Source: Marmoricola sp. (GTDB lineage: Bacteria; Actinomycetota; Actinomycetes; Propionibacteriales; Nocardioidaceae). Taken from it: a stretch of DNA of 34,188 bases. This document shows, in pieces, positions 6,996 through 15,314 of the stretch. The notes below the pieces were generated by a model. That model was not told the origin of the DNA. It was given only the letters and a program-made list of their open reading frames with translations, and ran no database searches. Within the stretch, counting starts at the first letter, position 1, and each line of letters opens with the position of its first letter. A program made the position numbers and the translations under genes. The stretch lies in NCBI GenBank assembly GCA_025965315.1, contig JAOPXD010000105.1, positions 1-34,188 on the forward strand. Reading direction: 5' to 3'.

Positions 6996-7027
6996 GGCCT
7001 CGGCTCAGACCTCGTCTGACCGAGGCC
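6996..7027. repeat. Strong hairpin in the DyP-HigB divergent region
   Basis: GGCCTCGG and TCAGA pair with TCTGA and CCGAGGCC, giving about 13 base pairs with one bulged base and a five-base loop. It lies between two divergent genes, which is an odd place for a terminator. It may mark a small RNA end or insulate the two promoters. Confidence 0.55.
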
Positions 7028-7070
7028 TTCTGCATTCAGTTGTGTCGTCGACTCTCCGGCCCAGATCCGC

Positions 7071-7103
7071 TGAACAAGCTGCCGACAAGGGAATGATATA
7101 CCC
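7071..7103 (+). promoter_or_regulatory. Predicted promoter and operator of the HigB-HigA operon
   Basis: A -35-like TGAACA (7071-7076) and a -10-like TGATAT (7094-7099) are spaced by 17 bases. An imperfect inverted repeat GGGAATGATATACCC (7089-7103) overlaps the -10. This is where an autoregulatory HigA-type antitoxin would be expected to bind. Confidence 0.45.
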
Positions 7104-7132
7104 TGTTGGCGCGTTCATGTGTAACGAGATCG

Positions 7133-7456
7133 GTGACAGGTTTGAAAGTCGACTACGGAGGCGACCGGAAGCTCGAAAAGCTGTGCACCGATGAAGCCGA
7201 GATGCAGAAGAAGCGGGCGGACATCGCTTACAAGCTGAAGCTGCGCATCAAGGCGCTGGAGGCGGCTGACACCGTCGCTGACTTGGAGACCGACGATCCG
7301 CTCGGCTACTGGCACCAGCTTCCCGGCGGTTCTTATCCCGGGTGCTGGGCAGGAAAGCTAAGCGGCAACTACCGCCTGCTTATTCGTCCCCTGGGTGAGG
7401 GTGACCCATGGGACGCCGAGGTCGTCGCCGTCATCGAGATCGTCGACTACCACTGA
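7133..7456 (+). CDS. higB: HigB-type toxin (RelE/ParE-fold mRNA interferase)
   Basis: This protein of about 107 residues matches the HigB / plasmid-maintenance killer family. It has the N-terminal YGGDRKLEKLC helix, a basic helical segment (KKRADIAYKLKLRIKAL), and the strand-rich core WHQLPGGSYPGCWAGKLSGNYRLLIRPL. HigB toxins cleave mRNA at the ribosome. The exact start is unsure: GTG at 7133 or TTG at 7142 both precede the conserved K-V-D-Y-G segment, and neither has a strong ribosome site. The C-terminus ends in VIEIVDYH. The gene lies 20 bases before a HigA-type gene with a strong ribosome site, the standard toxin-first HigBA order. Weak toxin translation and strong antitoxin translation fit the expected dosage. 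Confidence 0.85.
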   Translation: MTGLKVDYGGDRKLEKLCTDEAEMQKKRADIAYKLKLRIKALEAADTVADLETDDPLGYWHQLPGGSYPGCWAGKLSGNYRLLIRPLGEGDPWDAEVVAVIEIVDYH

Positions 7457-7476
7457 ACATCGAGAGGAGGAACACC

Positions 7477-8574
7477 ATGACGGCGAACTATGCGGTCGCT
7501 CCGGGCGCCTACTTGGAAGAGTGGCTTGAGGAGCAAGGCCTGTCGCAACAGGCCGTCGCTGAAATGCTCGGCAGCAGCCGAAAGCAGGTCAACGAGATTA
7601 TCAACGGGCACGCGCCCATCAGCAGCGAGACTGCAATGCGACTTGAACGAGTCGTTGGCATTCCGGCAGCGACATGGCTGAAATACGAGGCTATCTACAG
7701 GTCAGACCGAGCTCGCCTGGCAGACAGCGAAAGCCTCGCCGAGCACCTCGACGAGATACACCCAGACGCCGTTGCGTTCCTGCGAAAGATCGGTGCAACC
7801 AAAGCCACCAAGGCAAAGCCCGGGTTTCTGGTCGGCGACTTTCTCGCGTTCCACAGGTGTGGCACCTGGGACGCGTACGTGAATCAGTCCGATGCAACAC
7901 GGAAGGGCGACTACGCACTCGCAGCTCTGAAAGAAGCGGGAACCGAGCCAGATCGAACGCTACTTACCTGCTGGCTTCGCGCCGGCGAACTCACAGAAGA
8001 GTTCGAGCAGGGACGCGGATACACCTTCGACCCGAAGGCGCTGCGCTCCGTCGTCCCCGAACTGCGAAATCGTGTCGCATCACCAGATGCCGACATGCTC
8101 AATGACGTGCACGAACTCCTAGCAAGCGTCGGGGTTGTATTCCTCGTGCTTCCTCCCCCCAGGAATCTCCCTCTCCGCGGCATTACGCGCTGGATCGACA
8201 AGAAGGTCCCAGTGATCCAGCAGACCGGACGTTGGGTCCGCGACGGCTTTGTGATTTGGGCTCTCTTTCACGAGCTCGGTCACGTTCTGAACGATCCGCG
8301 CGGCGAAATGCATCTAGAGTTCACGACCGAAAAGAAGAGGACCAGCGCCGCAGAGAGGGGGGCGAACGCCTTCGCACTGGAGACCCTCCTCAGCGGTCGC
8401 GAGGTCACCGACTTCTCTGGCCTAAGTCGATCCGGCGACATCGTCGCCAAGTCGAAGGAAATCGGCATCGCTCCAGGACTTGCCGTCTACTTGATGCATC
8501 GGAAGAGACTGCTGGACTACAAGTACGGCAACAAGCTCTTCGTTAGCTTGGAAGGGACATTCCAACTTCGATGA
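7477..8574 (+). CDS. higA: HigA-type antitoxin with ImmA/IrrE-family zinc protease domain
   Basis: This 365-residue protein joins two domains. An XRE helix-turn-helix (residues about 12-70, with GLSQQAVAEMLGSSRKQVNEI and PISSETAMRLERVVG) is typical of HigA antitoxins that bind DNA and neutralise HigB. The C-terminal half carries an ImmA/IrrE-type metalloprotease signature: HELGH (265-269) and a third-ligand segment ERGANAFALETLL (from about 293). This is much longer than the roughly 100-residue stand-alone HigA. The protease could cleave the toxin, the antitoxin itself or a separate repressor; that is inference. The ATG at 7477 follows GAGAGGAGG. It is co-transcribed with the toxin, and a second zincin gene follows. 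Confidence 0.88.
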   Translation: MTANYAVAPGAYLEEWLEEQGLSQQAVAEMLGSSRKQVNEIINGHAPISSETAMRLERVVGIPAATWLKYEAIYRSDRARLADSESLAEHLDEIHPDAVAFLRKIGATKATKAKPGFLVGDFLAFHRCGTWDAYVNQSDATRKGDYALAALKEAGTEPDRTLLTCWLRAGELTEEFEQGRGYTFDPKALRSVVPELRNRVASPDADMLNDVHELLASVGVVFLVLPPPRNLPLRGITRWIDKKVPVIQQTGRWVRDGFVIWALFHELGHVLNDPRGEMHLEFTTEKKRTSAAERGANAFALETLLSGREVTDFSGLSRSGDIVAKSKEIGIAPGLAVYLMHRKRLLDYKYGNKLFVSLEGTFQLR

Positions 8575-8757
8575 CCTCTGGCGGCGGCCGCGTCACTCCG
8601 CCGCGACCCGGCGTCCGCATCCCGGTAGACCGAGGGGTTTTCACATCTCGACTGACGCTGCAAGTGTGGAGTCGTGAAGTACACGATCTCGGTTGATTAA
8701 ACACAAACTCAGAGTCCGGATCCTGAACTCGAGGAGCTCGCCAAGTCGGTCCATGCA

Positions 8758-9702
8758 GTGCTTGAAGGTTTTGCAGAGACCTTTGAGACCGCTGACATCC
8801 ATGTGGACCTATTGTTCGCGGACGACTTCGTTTCGGCGACGCAGAAAGTTCTAGACGTAGCTCCTTGGGACGGGGCGCCGACCGTCTTCGACACCGAGCG
8901 TCTAGGCGGCGAAACTGTCGCGAAGAACATCGACTTGAGTTCTGATAGCAGTCACGTCGCCGTTCTCATGAACCGCCAGATTCTGGCCCCGGATGGTCGC
9001 GGCGGTGCACACACGATCTTCCTGCTTGCGCACGAGCTCACGCACCCCATCCTCAACCGTCTACGTCACCAGTCTGGAATCCTCGAGAACGTGATGTTTC
9101 CGTCGGTAACGCCTATCGAGTTTGCGCGGAGTGTGGCTCGAATCGCGGCCGACGAGTACCGGGCCGACCGAGCGGCGTCCGCCGTCCTCGGACATTTCGC
9201 TACCCGCAGCACCACCGCGGGTGAACCAGAGGCCATGACCGTCTGGGACCTGATGGGTTCCGGGTACACCGACCAGCTCAGCGACGTACTTTCGGCAACT
9301 ATCTGGCCAGGCTGGCCCGATCTCATCACTTCTTACCGCCACCACCATGTCTCGCTTGAGAGATTGTGGTCAGGGATCGTGTCCAGTACTGACCAGACGT
9401 TGACGCTGCTTGCGCACGCCCAAGCGGTGGCAGACATCGGCGATCAACCAGGCCCGGTCGAGGTGACCCGCTCCCACCCTGGGACTGAGCGCTACATCGG
9501 GCCGGTTTGGTCATCGCTGATGGACGTGCTCGACCAACACAATGCAATCGGGACCGCAGATGTGCTGGGCGTCGCAGACGATCAGATTGCCGACATCGCC
9601 GAACACGTTGTCTTGGAGATGTGGAGAAAGTTAGGTCTGACCTTCACACTCGGCGATGAGCGTGAGGACTACTTCATCCACGTGTCTGATTCGCAGCAGT
9701 GA
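8758..9702 (+). CDS. Putative zincin-like metallopeptidase, possibly with a disrupted N-terminus
   Basis: This frame encodes 314 residues with a zinc-protease signature HELTH (residues 92-96 from the GTG at 8758) and a likely third ligand in ADEYRAD (131-137). The rest is helical with no signal peptide or membrane segment. The start is uncertain. The same frame is open back to 8701 and reads coding-like (TQSPDPELEELAKSVHAV). Just before it, GTG at 8674 opens KYTISVD and then hits TAA at 8698-8700. Either GTG 8758 is the real start, with no good ribosome site, or a nonsense mutation has removed the N-terminus. It follows the HigBA operon by about 180 bases and may be functionally linked. Confidence 0.65.
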   Translation: MLEGFAETFETADIHVDLLFADDFVSATQKVLDVAPWDGAPTVFDTERLGGETVAKNIDLSSDSSHVAVLMNRQILAPDGRGGAHTIFLLAHELTHPILNRLRHQSGILENVMFPSVTPIEFARSVARIAADEYRADRAASAVLGHFATRSTTAGEPEAMTVWDLMGSGYTDQLSDVLSATIWPGWPDLITSYRHHHVSLERLWSGIVSSTDQTLTLLAHAQAVADIGDQPGPVEVTRSHPGTERYIGPVWSSLMDVLDQHNAIGTADVLGVADDQIADIAEHVVLEMWRKLGLTFTLGDEREDYFIHVSDSQQ

Positions 9703-9825
9703 CCGGTCCTCAGATCCCGCACCCGAGAGGCGCTTGAGCGAACGTCCGGACCTACCGGCCACGGACAGTCATACCGCCGCGTTTGACGCTCGGTTGGTGG
9801 CGAACCGCATGACGACGAAAGCGAA

Positions 9826-9851
9826 GGGCCGCCTCCCACCGGAGACGGCCC
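9826..9851 (-). terminator. Terminator of the nrdR-nrdJ operon
   Basis: GGGCCG and CTCC pair with GGAG and CGGCCC on the minus strand (about 11 bp, loop GGTG), followed by TTCGCTTTCG. It lies 20 bases past the nrdJ stop codon. Confidence 0.7.
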
Positions 9852-9871
9852 CTCGACTGCGAAGCTAACCC

Positions 9872-12799
9872 TCAGCTGCAGCCCGACGTACTCCCGCAGC
9901 CCTCGCACACGTAGCAGCTACCCGCCGGCCGCATCTTGGTCCCGCAGGTCATGCACAGCGGGGAGTCGATCGCCGTACCGGTGATCTTCTCGAAGAGCTC
10001 GGCGGTGGTCTGGGCGGCGTGCGTCGCGACCGGGGGCTCGGGGGTTTCGAGGCTCGCTGGCGCTCGCACCTCAACCACCTCAGTTACTGCGGCGGCCTTG
10101 ACCTGGGCGGCGAGGGTGGGGAGCTCCGAGGTCGAGATGGCCTCGACGTCGTGGGTGATCAGCTCCTCGGGGCCACCGTTCTCCTCGACGGGCTCGTAGG
10201 AGCCGGTCTCGAGGTGACGCTGACGCTCGTCGGCGGAGTAGATGCCCAGGCCGGCCCGCTCGTCGAAGGACATGTAGTCCAGCGCCAGGCGGCGGAAGAC
10301 GTAGTCCATCAGCGACTGTGCCATCCGGACGTCCGGGTCATCGGTCATGCCGGAGGGCTCGAAGCGCAGGTTGGTGAACTTGGAGACGTAGGTCTCCAGC
10401 GGGACGCCGTACTGCATGCCGATGCTGACTGCGATCGAGAAGGCGTCCATCACGCCGGCCAGGGTCGAGCCCTGCTTGCCGAGCTTGAGGAAGACCTCTC
10501 CGAGCTCGCCATCATCGTGCGCACCGGAGGTCATGTAGCCCTCGGCGCCACCCACGGTGAAGCTCGTCGTCCGCGAGACCCGGCTCTTGGGGAGGCGCTT
10601 GCGGAACGGCTTGTGGATCTCGACGACCTTCACAGCAGAGTCGTCCTCGACTGCATCTACCGTCTGGCCCTGGTCCTTCTTGGCCTGGTCGGACTTGCCG
10701 TCCGAGAGCGGCTGACCGACCTTGCAGTTGTCGCGGTAGACGGCGGTGGCCTTGAGGCCCAGCTTCCACGACTGCAGGTAGATGTCCTCGATCTCCTCGA
10801 CGGTCGCCGTCTCCGGCAGGTTGACCGTCTTGCTGATCGCACCGGAGAGGAACGGCTGGCAGGCAGCCATCATCCGGACGTGGCCCATCGGCTTGAGCGA
10901 ACGCGCACCCATGGCGGTGTCGAAGACCTCGTAGTGCTCGAGCTTCAGGCCCGGCGCGTCGATGACGTGGCCGTTCTCGGCGATGAAGTCGACGATCGCC
11001 TCGACCTGCTCCTCCTGGTAGCCCATCTTGCGCAGCGCACGCGGGATCGTCTGGTTCACGATCTGCATGGAGCCGCCGCCGACGAGCTTCTTGAACTTGA
11101 CCAGCGAGAAGTCCGGCTCGATGCCGGTGGTGTCGCAGTCCATCATGAAGCCGATGGTGCCGGTCGGCGCGAGCACCGAGGCCTGCGCGTTGCGGAAGCC
11201 GTTCTTCTCACCGAGCTTGAGCACGTCGGCCCAGGCCTTGGTTGCCAGCTTGTGGACGTTCGAGTCGGAGATGCCGAGCGTGCGGACGATGTCGTTCGCA
11301 GCCTGGTGCTTGCGCATGACCCGCTTGTGGGCCTCCGCGTTCCGCTCGTACCCGGCATACGGGCCGACGACGCCGGCCAGTTCGGCCGAGCGCTTGTAGG
11401 AGACACCGGTCATCAGCGAGGTGATGGTGCCGGCCATCGCACGACCACCGTCGGAGTCGTAGCCCAGGCCCATTGCCATCAGCAGGGCGCCGAGGTTGGC
11501 GTACCCGATGCCGAGCTGGCGGTAGTCCCTGGTGGTCTTGGCGATCGGCTCGGTCGGGAAGTCCGCGAAGCAGATCGAGATGTCCATCGCGGTGATGATC
11601 AGCTCGACGGCCTTCGCGAACAGCGGGGCGTCGAAGGTGTCGTCGTCCTTGAGGAACTTCAGCAGGTTCAGGCTCGCCAGGTTGCAGGACGAGTTGTCCA
11701 GCGACATGTACTCCGAGCACGGGTTGGACGCGGTGATCCGGCCCGTCTCCGGGTTGGTGTGCCAGTCGTTGATCGTGTCGTCGTACTGCAGGCCCGGGTC
11801 GGCGCAGGCCCACGCGGCCTGGCTGATCTTGGTGAACAGACCACGGGCGTCGACGGTCTCGATGACCTCACCGGTGCTGCGCGAGCGCAGACCGAAGTCG
11901 CCACCGTCCTCGACCGCACGCATGAACTCGTCGGTGACGCGCACCGAATTGTTCGCGTTCTGGTACTGGACCGAGGTGATGTCGGCGCCGCCGAGGTCCA
12001 TGTCGAACCCGGCGTCGCGCAGGGCGCGGATCTTGTTCTCTTCCTTCGCCTTGGTCATCACGAACTCTTCGATGTCGGGGTGGTCGACATCGAGGACGAC
12101 CATCTTGGCCGCGCGACGGGTGGCGCCGCCCGACTTGATGGTGCCGGCGGACGCGTCAGCGCCGCGCATGAAGGAGACCGGGCCGGAGGCAGTGCCGCCA
12201 CTGGAGAGCAGCTCCTTGGACGAGCGGATCCGCGACAGGTTCAGGCCGGCGCCGGAGCCGCCCTTGAAGATGAAGCCCTCTTCCTTGTACCAGTTCAGGA
12301 TCGAGTCCATCGAGTCGTCGACGGCGAGGATGAAGCACGCGGACACCTGCTGGGGAGAGGCGGTGCCGACGTTGAACCAGACCGGGGAGTTGAACGAGAA
12401 GTACTGGTGGACCAGCAGCCAGGTGAGCTCGTGCTCGAAGGTCTCCGCGTCCTTGACGGTCGCGAAGTAGCCGTGGTCCTCGCCGCCCTTGCGGTAGGTC
12501 AGCACGATCCGGTCGATGAGCTGCTTCAGGCTCCACTCGCGCACGTCGGTGCCCAGGGCGCCGCGGAAGTACTTGGTGGTGACGATGGTGGAGGCGTTGA
12601 CGCTCCAGAAGTCGGGGTACTCGACACCGCGCTGCTCGAAGACGGTCTCGCCGGTCTTCCAGTTCGTCTGGACGACGTCGCGACGCTCCCAGTTGAGCTC
12701 GTCGTACGGGTGCACGCCCTCGGTGCTGAAGATCCGATCGATCTTGATGCCCTTGGGCCGCCGTGCCTGGGCCTTGGACCCGCTCACCGTCTCCGTCAT
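9872..12799 (-). CDS. nrdJ: Vitamin B12-dependent (class II) ribonucleoside-diphosphate reductase
   Basis: This 975-residue enzyme reduces ribonucleotides to deoxyribonucleotides using adenosylcobalamin, so it works with or without oxygen. Diagnostic segments include FNSPVWFN, SACFILAVDDSM, the GGSGAGLNLSRIR loop, NPCSEYMSLDNSSCNLASLNL with active-site cysteine and asparagine, and the barrel-lining TGTIGFMMDCDTTGIEP. The last 27 residues carry a cysteine cluster (about C949, C952, C962, C965, C968, C974) typical of the NrdJ tail that re-reduces the active site or binds metal. The ATG at 12799 follows AAAGGGGAACG; the frame upstream of it only shadows nrdR. nrdR lies 116 bases upstream in the same direction, giving the conserved nrdR-nrdJ operon. 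No cobalamin riboswitch is seen. Confidence 0.97.
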   Translation of the reverse strand: MTETVSGSKAQARRPKGIKIDRIFSTEGVHPYDELNWERRDVVQTNWKTGETVFEQRGVEYPDFWSVNASTIVTTKYFRGALGTDVREWSLKQLIDRIVLTYRKGGEDHGYFATVKDAETFEHELTWLLVHQYFSFNSPVWFNVGTASPQQVSACFILAVDDSMDSILNWYKEEGFIFKGGSGAGLNLSRIRSSKELLSSGGTASGPVSFMRGADASAGTIKSGGATRRAAKMVVLDVDHPDIEEFVMTKAKEENKIRALRDAGFDMDLGGADITSVQYQNANNSVRVTDEFMRAVEDGGDFGLRSRSTGEVIETVDARGLFTKISQAAWACADPGLQYDDTINDWHTNPETGRITASNPCSEYMSLDNSSCNLASLNLLKFLKDDDTFDAPLFAKAVELIITAMDISICFADFPTEPIAKTTRDYRQLGIGYANLGALLMAMGLGYDSDGGRAMAGTITSLMTGVSYKRSAELAGVVGPYAGYERNAEAHKRVMRKHQAANDIVRTLGISDSNVHKLATKAWADVLKLGEKNGFRNAQASVLAPTGTIGFMMDCDTTGIEPDFSLVKFKKLVGGGSMQIVNQTIPRALRKMGYQEEQVEAIVDFIAENGHVIDAPGLKLEHYEVFDTAMGARSLKPMGHVRMMAACQPFLSGAISKTVNLPETATVEEIEDIYLQSWKLGLKATAVYRDNCKVGQPLSDGKSDQAKKDQGQTVDAVEDDSAVKVVEIHKPFRKRLPKSRVSRTTSFTVGGAEGYMTSGAHDDGELGEVFLKLGKQGSTLAGVMDAFSIAVSIGMQYGVPLETYVSKFTNLRFEPSGMTDDPDVRMAQSLMDYVFRRLALDYMSFDERAGLGIYSADERQRHLETGSYEPVEENGGPEELITHDVEAISTSELPTLAAQVKAAAVTEVVEVRAPASLETPEPPVATHAAQTTAELFEKITGTAIDSPLCMTCGTKMRPAGSCYVCEGCGSTSGCS

Positions 12800-12915
12800 G
12801 CGTCGTTCCCCTTTGTGCTCTCGTTCATCGGCTGGTTTTGTGTTCGGTTTATCTGTCGTGCTCTTGCTGGTGGCCCGGCGCGCGGCTTCCCCACCACGCA
12901 CCGGGCTGATCGTGG

Positions 12916-13383
12916 TCAGCCCGTGGGCTGAGGTGTTGCTCGTTCGGCTCGCAGCATCGCGATCTCGGTCTCGAAGTCGTCGGCCGACTCGAACCCGCGG
13001 TAGACGCTCGCGAAGCGCAGGTAGGCGACCTCGTCGAGCGCGCGCAGCGGCGACAGGATCGCCAGGCCGACCTCGTGGGCCGGGACCTCGGCCCAACCGC
13101 CCGAGCGCAGCGCGTCCTCGACGGTCTGACCCAGGCGGGCCAGGTCGTCTTCGGAGACCGGGCGACCCTTGAGGGCCTTGCGGACCCCGGAGATCGCCTT
13201 CTCGCGGTTGAACGGCTCGGAGGTACCGCTGCGCTTGAGGACCGTGAGCTGCATCTGCTCCACCGTGGTGAAGCGCTTCTCGCACGAGGGGCAGGTACGC
13301 CGGCGGCGGATCGCGGACCCGTCCTCGGCGACGCGGGAGTCGAGGACCCGGGTGTCTGTGCTGCGGCAGAAGGGACAGTGCAC
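12916..13383 (-). CDS. nrdR: Transcriptional repressor NrdR
   Basis: This 155-residue regulator has the full NrdR layout: an N-terminal zinc ribbon (C3, C6, C31, C34 in HCPFC and CPSC) followed by an ATP-cone domain (about 46-136, with [15 protein letters not shown]). It senses ATP/dATP and represses ribonucleotide reductase genes by binding tandem NrdR boxes. The GTG at 13383 gives the canonical start [17 protein letters not shown] and has a strong GAGAGGAGG site; in-frame codons upstream would place residues before the zinc ribbon. It heads the nrdR-nrdJ operon. Two box-like repeats about 105-150 bases upstream imply autoregulation. Confidence 0.97.
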   Translation of the reverse strand: MHCPFCRSTDTRVLDSRVAEDGSAIRRRRTCPSCEKRFTTVEQMQLTVLKRSGTSEPFNREKAISGVRKALKGRPVSEDDLARLGQTVEDALRSGGWAEVPAHEVGLAILSPLRALDEVAYLRFASVYRGFESADDFETEIAMLRAERATPQPTG

Positions 13384-13737
13384 GGCGGGCCTCCTCTCGG
13401 GCTCTCGTACTAGGTTCAACATGTGCATCCAGCTGTGGATTCCGCGGGTAAAACTCTTATTTCCTGTGTCTAACCGGCGAAATCTGTGGAACTAGATGTG
13501 GAAAACCACATCGGTGTAACTACTAGATGTAGGGGTTAACCTACGCCTGGCGGGTGACCTACGCAACACGTCTGCCGCAAAAATTCTCCGACGTCGTACG
13601 CCGGGTCCAAACGCGCAGGTCAGGGCCCTGAGAGGCTCGAAATTCCGGCGTGTCGCACACTCTTCCAGCGACCACCGACAGTTCTGGTGAGCCCCGTACG
13701 GCGATCCGGTACGTGGCATATGGGCCGTTCAGCCACA
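13384..13737. other. Regulatory region upstream of nrdR, no gene
   Basis: This stretch of about 350 bases contains the nrdR ribosome site and promoter (leftward) and the NrdR boxes at 13486-13536. I see no convincing coding frame in the remainder, and no riboswitch or RNA gene. Confidence 0.6.
13486..13536 (-). promoter_or_regulatory. Tandem NrdR boxes
   Basis: On the minus strand CACATCTAGT (13491-13500 complement) and TACATCTAGT (13522-13531 complement) occur exactly 31 bp apart, three helical turns. NrdR boxes come as such phased pairs in front of ribonucleotide reductase operons, and the actinobacterial core is close to CACATCTAGT. Confidence 0.8.
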
Positions 13738-14055
13738 ATGTCGGGTGTGGGCAAGCACTCCGGCGTACCGGCCGAGGAGTCAGCGCCGCCGCCGCGGCGC
13801 CGCCTGGTCGCGCTCGCAGGCGGAATCACGGTCACCCTGGTCGCCTGGGGGTTCCTGGTCGCCCTCGCGATCAACTTCGGATCCCAGGCCCGGGACGGGA
13901 AAACGTTCGGCTGGATCTTCCTGGGGCTGGCCACGATCGGGGCCGCTGCCTGCCTCGGGGTGACGCTGATCCTCGGGTCGCGAGTCTCCGCCGCGCTGCG
14001 AGGCGAAGCCCCCGCTCCCCCGGTCCCCGTCGGCGGCCGCAGAGCTTCTCGCTGA
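13738..14055 (+). CDS. Small two-helix membrane protein
   Basis: This protein of about 105 residues has a short basic N-terminus (GKHSGVPAEESAPPPRRR), two hydrophobic helices (LVALAGGITVTLVAWGFLVA and GWIFLGLATIGAAACLGVTL) and a basic, proline-rich C-terminus. This suggests an integral membrane protein with both tails inside. The family is not recognised, but such small membrane proteins are common in actinobacterial genomes. The start is uncertain: ATG at 13738, an in-frame ATG at 13720, or the GTG that begins GKHS are all possible, and no clear ribosome site is seen, so translation may be leaderless. The gene is convergent with the Crp-family gene. Confidence 0.65.
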   Translation: MSGVGKHSGVPAEESAPPPRRRLVALAGGITVTLVAWGFLVALAINFGSQARDGKTFGWIFLGLATIGAAACLGVTLILGSRVSAALRGEAPAPPVPVGGRRASR

Positions 14056-14090
14056 CCCTTGTTGCTGGATGAGGTGCGGGCGTAGCGCGG

Positions 14091-14753
14091 TCAGAGCCCG
14101 GCTTTCTCCGCGAGCGCCGTACGGTCCAGGAGGACGATCCGACCTCGTCCGAGCTCGACGATCCCAGCTGCCGCGAGCAGCTGCAGCACCTGGTTCACCG
14201 ACGGACGGGCGCTGCCGACCATCTCCGCGAGCTGGTCCTGGGTCAGCGGCAGCACTGTGAGCCCGCCGGAGGCGGGATAGACCTCGGCCAGGTCGAGCAG
14301 GCACTGGTAGAGACGACGATCCAGGCTCACGTACCGCGCCTGCAGCAGCTGGGCGCTGAGCTCGCGGATCCTCTCGGCCATCAGCGCGACCACCAGACGT
14401 TCCGCGCTCGGGTACCGGTCGCAGAGCTCGTGGTACTCGGCCTGAGACAGCACCAGGGTCTCGCAGGCATCCAGAGCCGTGACCGTTGCCGACCGAGTGG
14501 TCTCACTCTGGCCGCGGAGCAGCGTCAGCTCGCCGAACCAGCCCCCGGGACCGACAACGTTGAGCGTCGCCCGATCTCCGTCGGGCGTGGAGACCGTCAC
14601 CGCCAGGTGCCCGGCGACGACCAGGTGCATCGAGTCGGACGGGGCACCTTCGTGGAAGACCGTCTCGCCCTTGGCGAACGAGCGCTTCCTGGCCGCAGCG
14701 ATGACAGCCTGACGTTCGTCCTCATCGAGCGGTGCCAGGAGTGACCAGTGCAT
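14091..14753 (-). CDS. Crp/Fnr-family transcriptional regulator
   Basis: This 220-residue protein has an N-terminal cyclic-nucleotide-binding beta roll with a phosphate-binding cassette GELTLLRGQ...RSATV (about residues 74-89), a long dimerisation helix (AERIRELSAQLLQARYVSLD), and a C-terminal Crp-type winged helix (LTQDQLAEMVGSARPSVNQV). The cassette keeps the glutamate and arginine that contact cyclic nucleotide in cAMP-binding members, so nucleotide control is plausible. No Fnr-type cysteine cluster is present. The start is ATG at 14753; the ribosome site is weak. A second protein with the same sensor fold is encoded 120 bases upstream in the same direction. Confidence 0.9.
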   Translation of the reverse strand: MHWSLLAPLDEDERQAVIAAARKRSFAKGETVFHEGAPSDSMHLVVAGHLAVTVSTPDGDRATLNVVGPGGWFGELTLLRGQSETTRSATVTALDACETLVLSQAEYHELCDRYPSAERLVVALMAERIRELSAQLLQARYVSLDRRLYQCLLDLAEVYPASGGLTVLPLTQDQLAEMVGSARPSVNQVLQLLAAAGIVELGRGRIVLLDRTALAEKAGL

Positions 14754-14873
14754 GGCCAGTTCCTAACAGGTCGGGAGTCCGGCACGCAGCAGAACTTCCC
14801 AAAACCAGTGCTGTGCGCGACCGGCGTCACACCGCGGCAGCCGCCGTCCTCGACCACGTCAGGTCCCTCACGA

Positions 14874-15314
14874 TCAGGCGGTCTTGCGCAGGACCGCTTC
14901 GCCGACCAGGTGCCGGAAGTACGGGTCCTCGTCGTGCAGGTTCTCGAAGGCTTCACGGCTGAGGTGCAGCACGGTCACTGCTTCCGAGGTCACGACGGTC
15001 GCGCTCCGCAGGCGCCGCCGGACGATGCCGAGCTCGCCCAGGATCTCGCCGGGCCGGCACGGACCGAGGTCCACACCTTCACGCCGTACGTCGACCATGC
15101 CCTCGAGCAGCACGTAGGCGCGGTCCGGTGTGGTCTGCTCGGTCAGCATCGCCCACTGCGGGCGGACCTTCACGACGTACCCGCTGCTGAGCATTGCCTT
15201 CAACGTCGCGGCGGGCGCGTCGGTGAGCGTGGGGACGGAACCGAGGAGCCGCATCTCGGTGCGCAGGTCGCCGCGGGGAGCTGGATCGCCACTGGTCATG
15301 AATCGGTTCGCCAT
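14874..15314 (-). CDS. Stand-alone cyclic-nucleotide-binding domain protein
   Basis: This 146-residue protein is one cyclic-nucleotide-binding fold without a DNA-binding or enzymatic domain. The cassette GEILGELGIVRRRLRSATVV (about 93-112) retains the glutamate and the arginine of the phosphate-binding motif. The sequence lies between a short polar N-terminus and a helical end (FENLHDEDPYFRHLVGEAVL). It probably senses a nucleotide and acts through protein contacts, or sequesters the ligand. The start ATG at 15314 has AAGGACAA upstream. It is placed just before the Crp-family gene, so the two sensor-fold proteins may be co-transcribed. Confidence 0.85.
   Translation of the reverse strand: MANRFMTSGDPAPRGDLRTEMRLLGSVPTLTDAPAATLKAMLSSGYVVKVRPQWAMLTEQTTPDRAYVLLEGMVDVRREGVDLGPCRPGEILGELGIVRRRLRSATVVTSEAVTVLHLSREAFENLHDEDPYFRHLVGEAVLRKTA

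Noticed and set aside
1-9700. Integrated phage or conjugative element
   Set aside because: No integrase, transposase, portal, capsid or transfer gene and no attachment-site repeat was found, so the accessory content alone does not support a mobile element call.
10019-12931. Very long open frame (about 970 codons) opposite nrdJ
   Set aside because: It is the antisense shadow of nrdJ in high-GC DNA; its protein is valine/aspartate/glycine-rich with no recognisable domain.
13384-13600. Cobalamin riboswitch upstream of the B12-dependent reductase operon
   Set aside because: No B12-box or suitable conserved core could be seen; only NrdR boxes explain the region.
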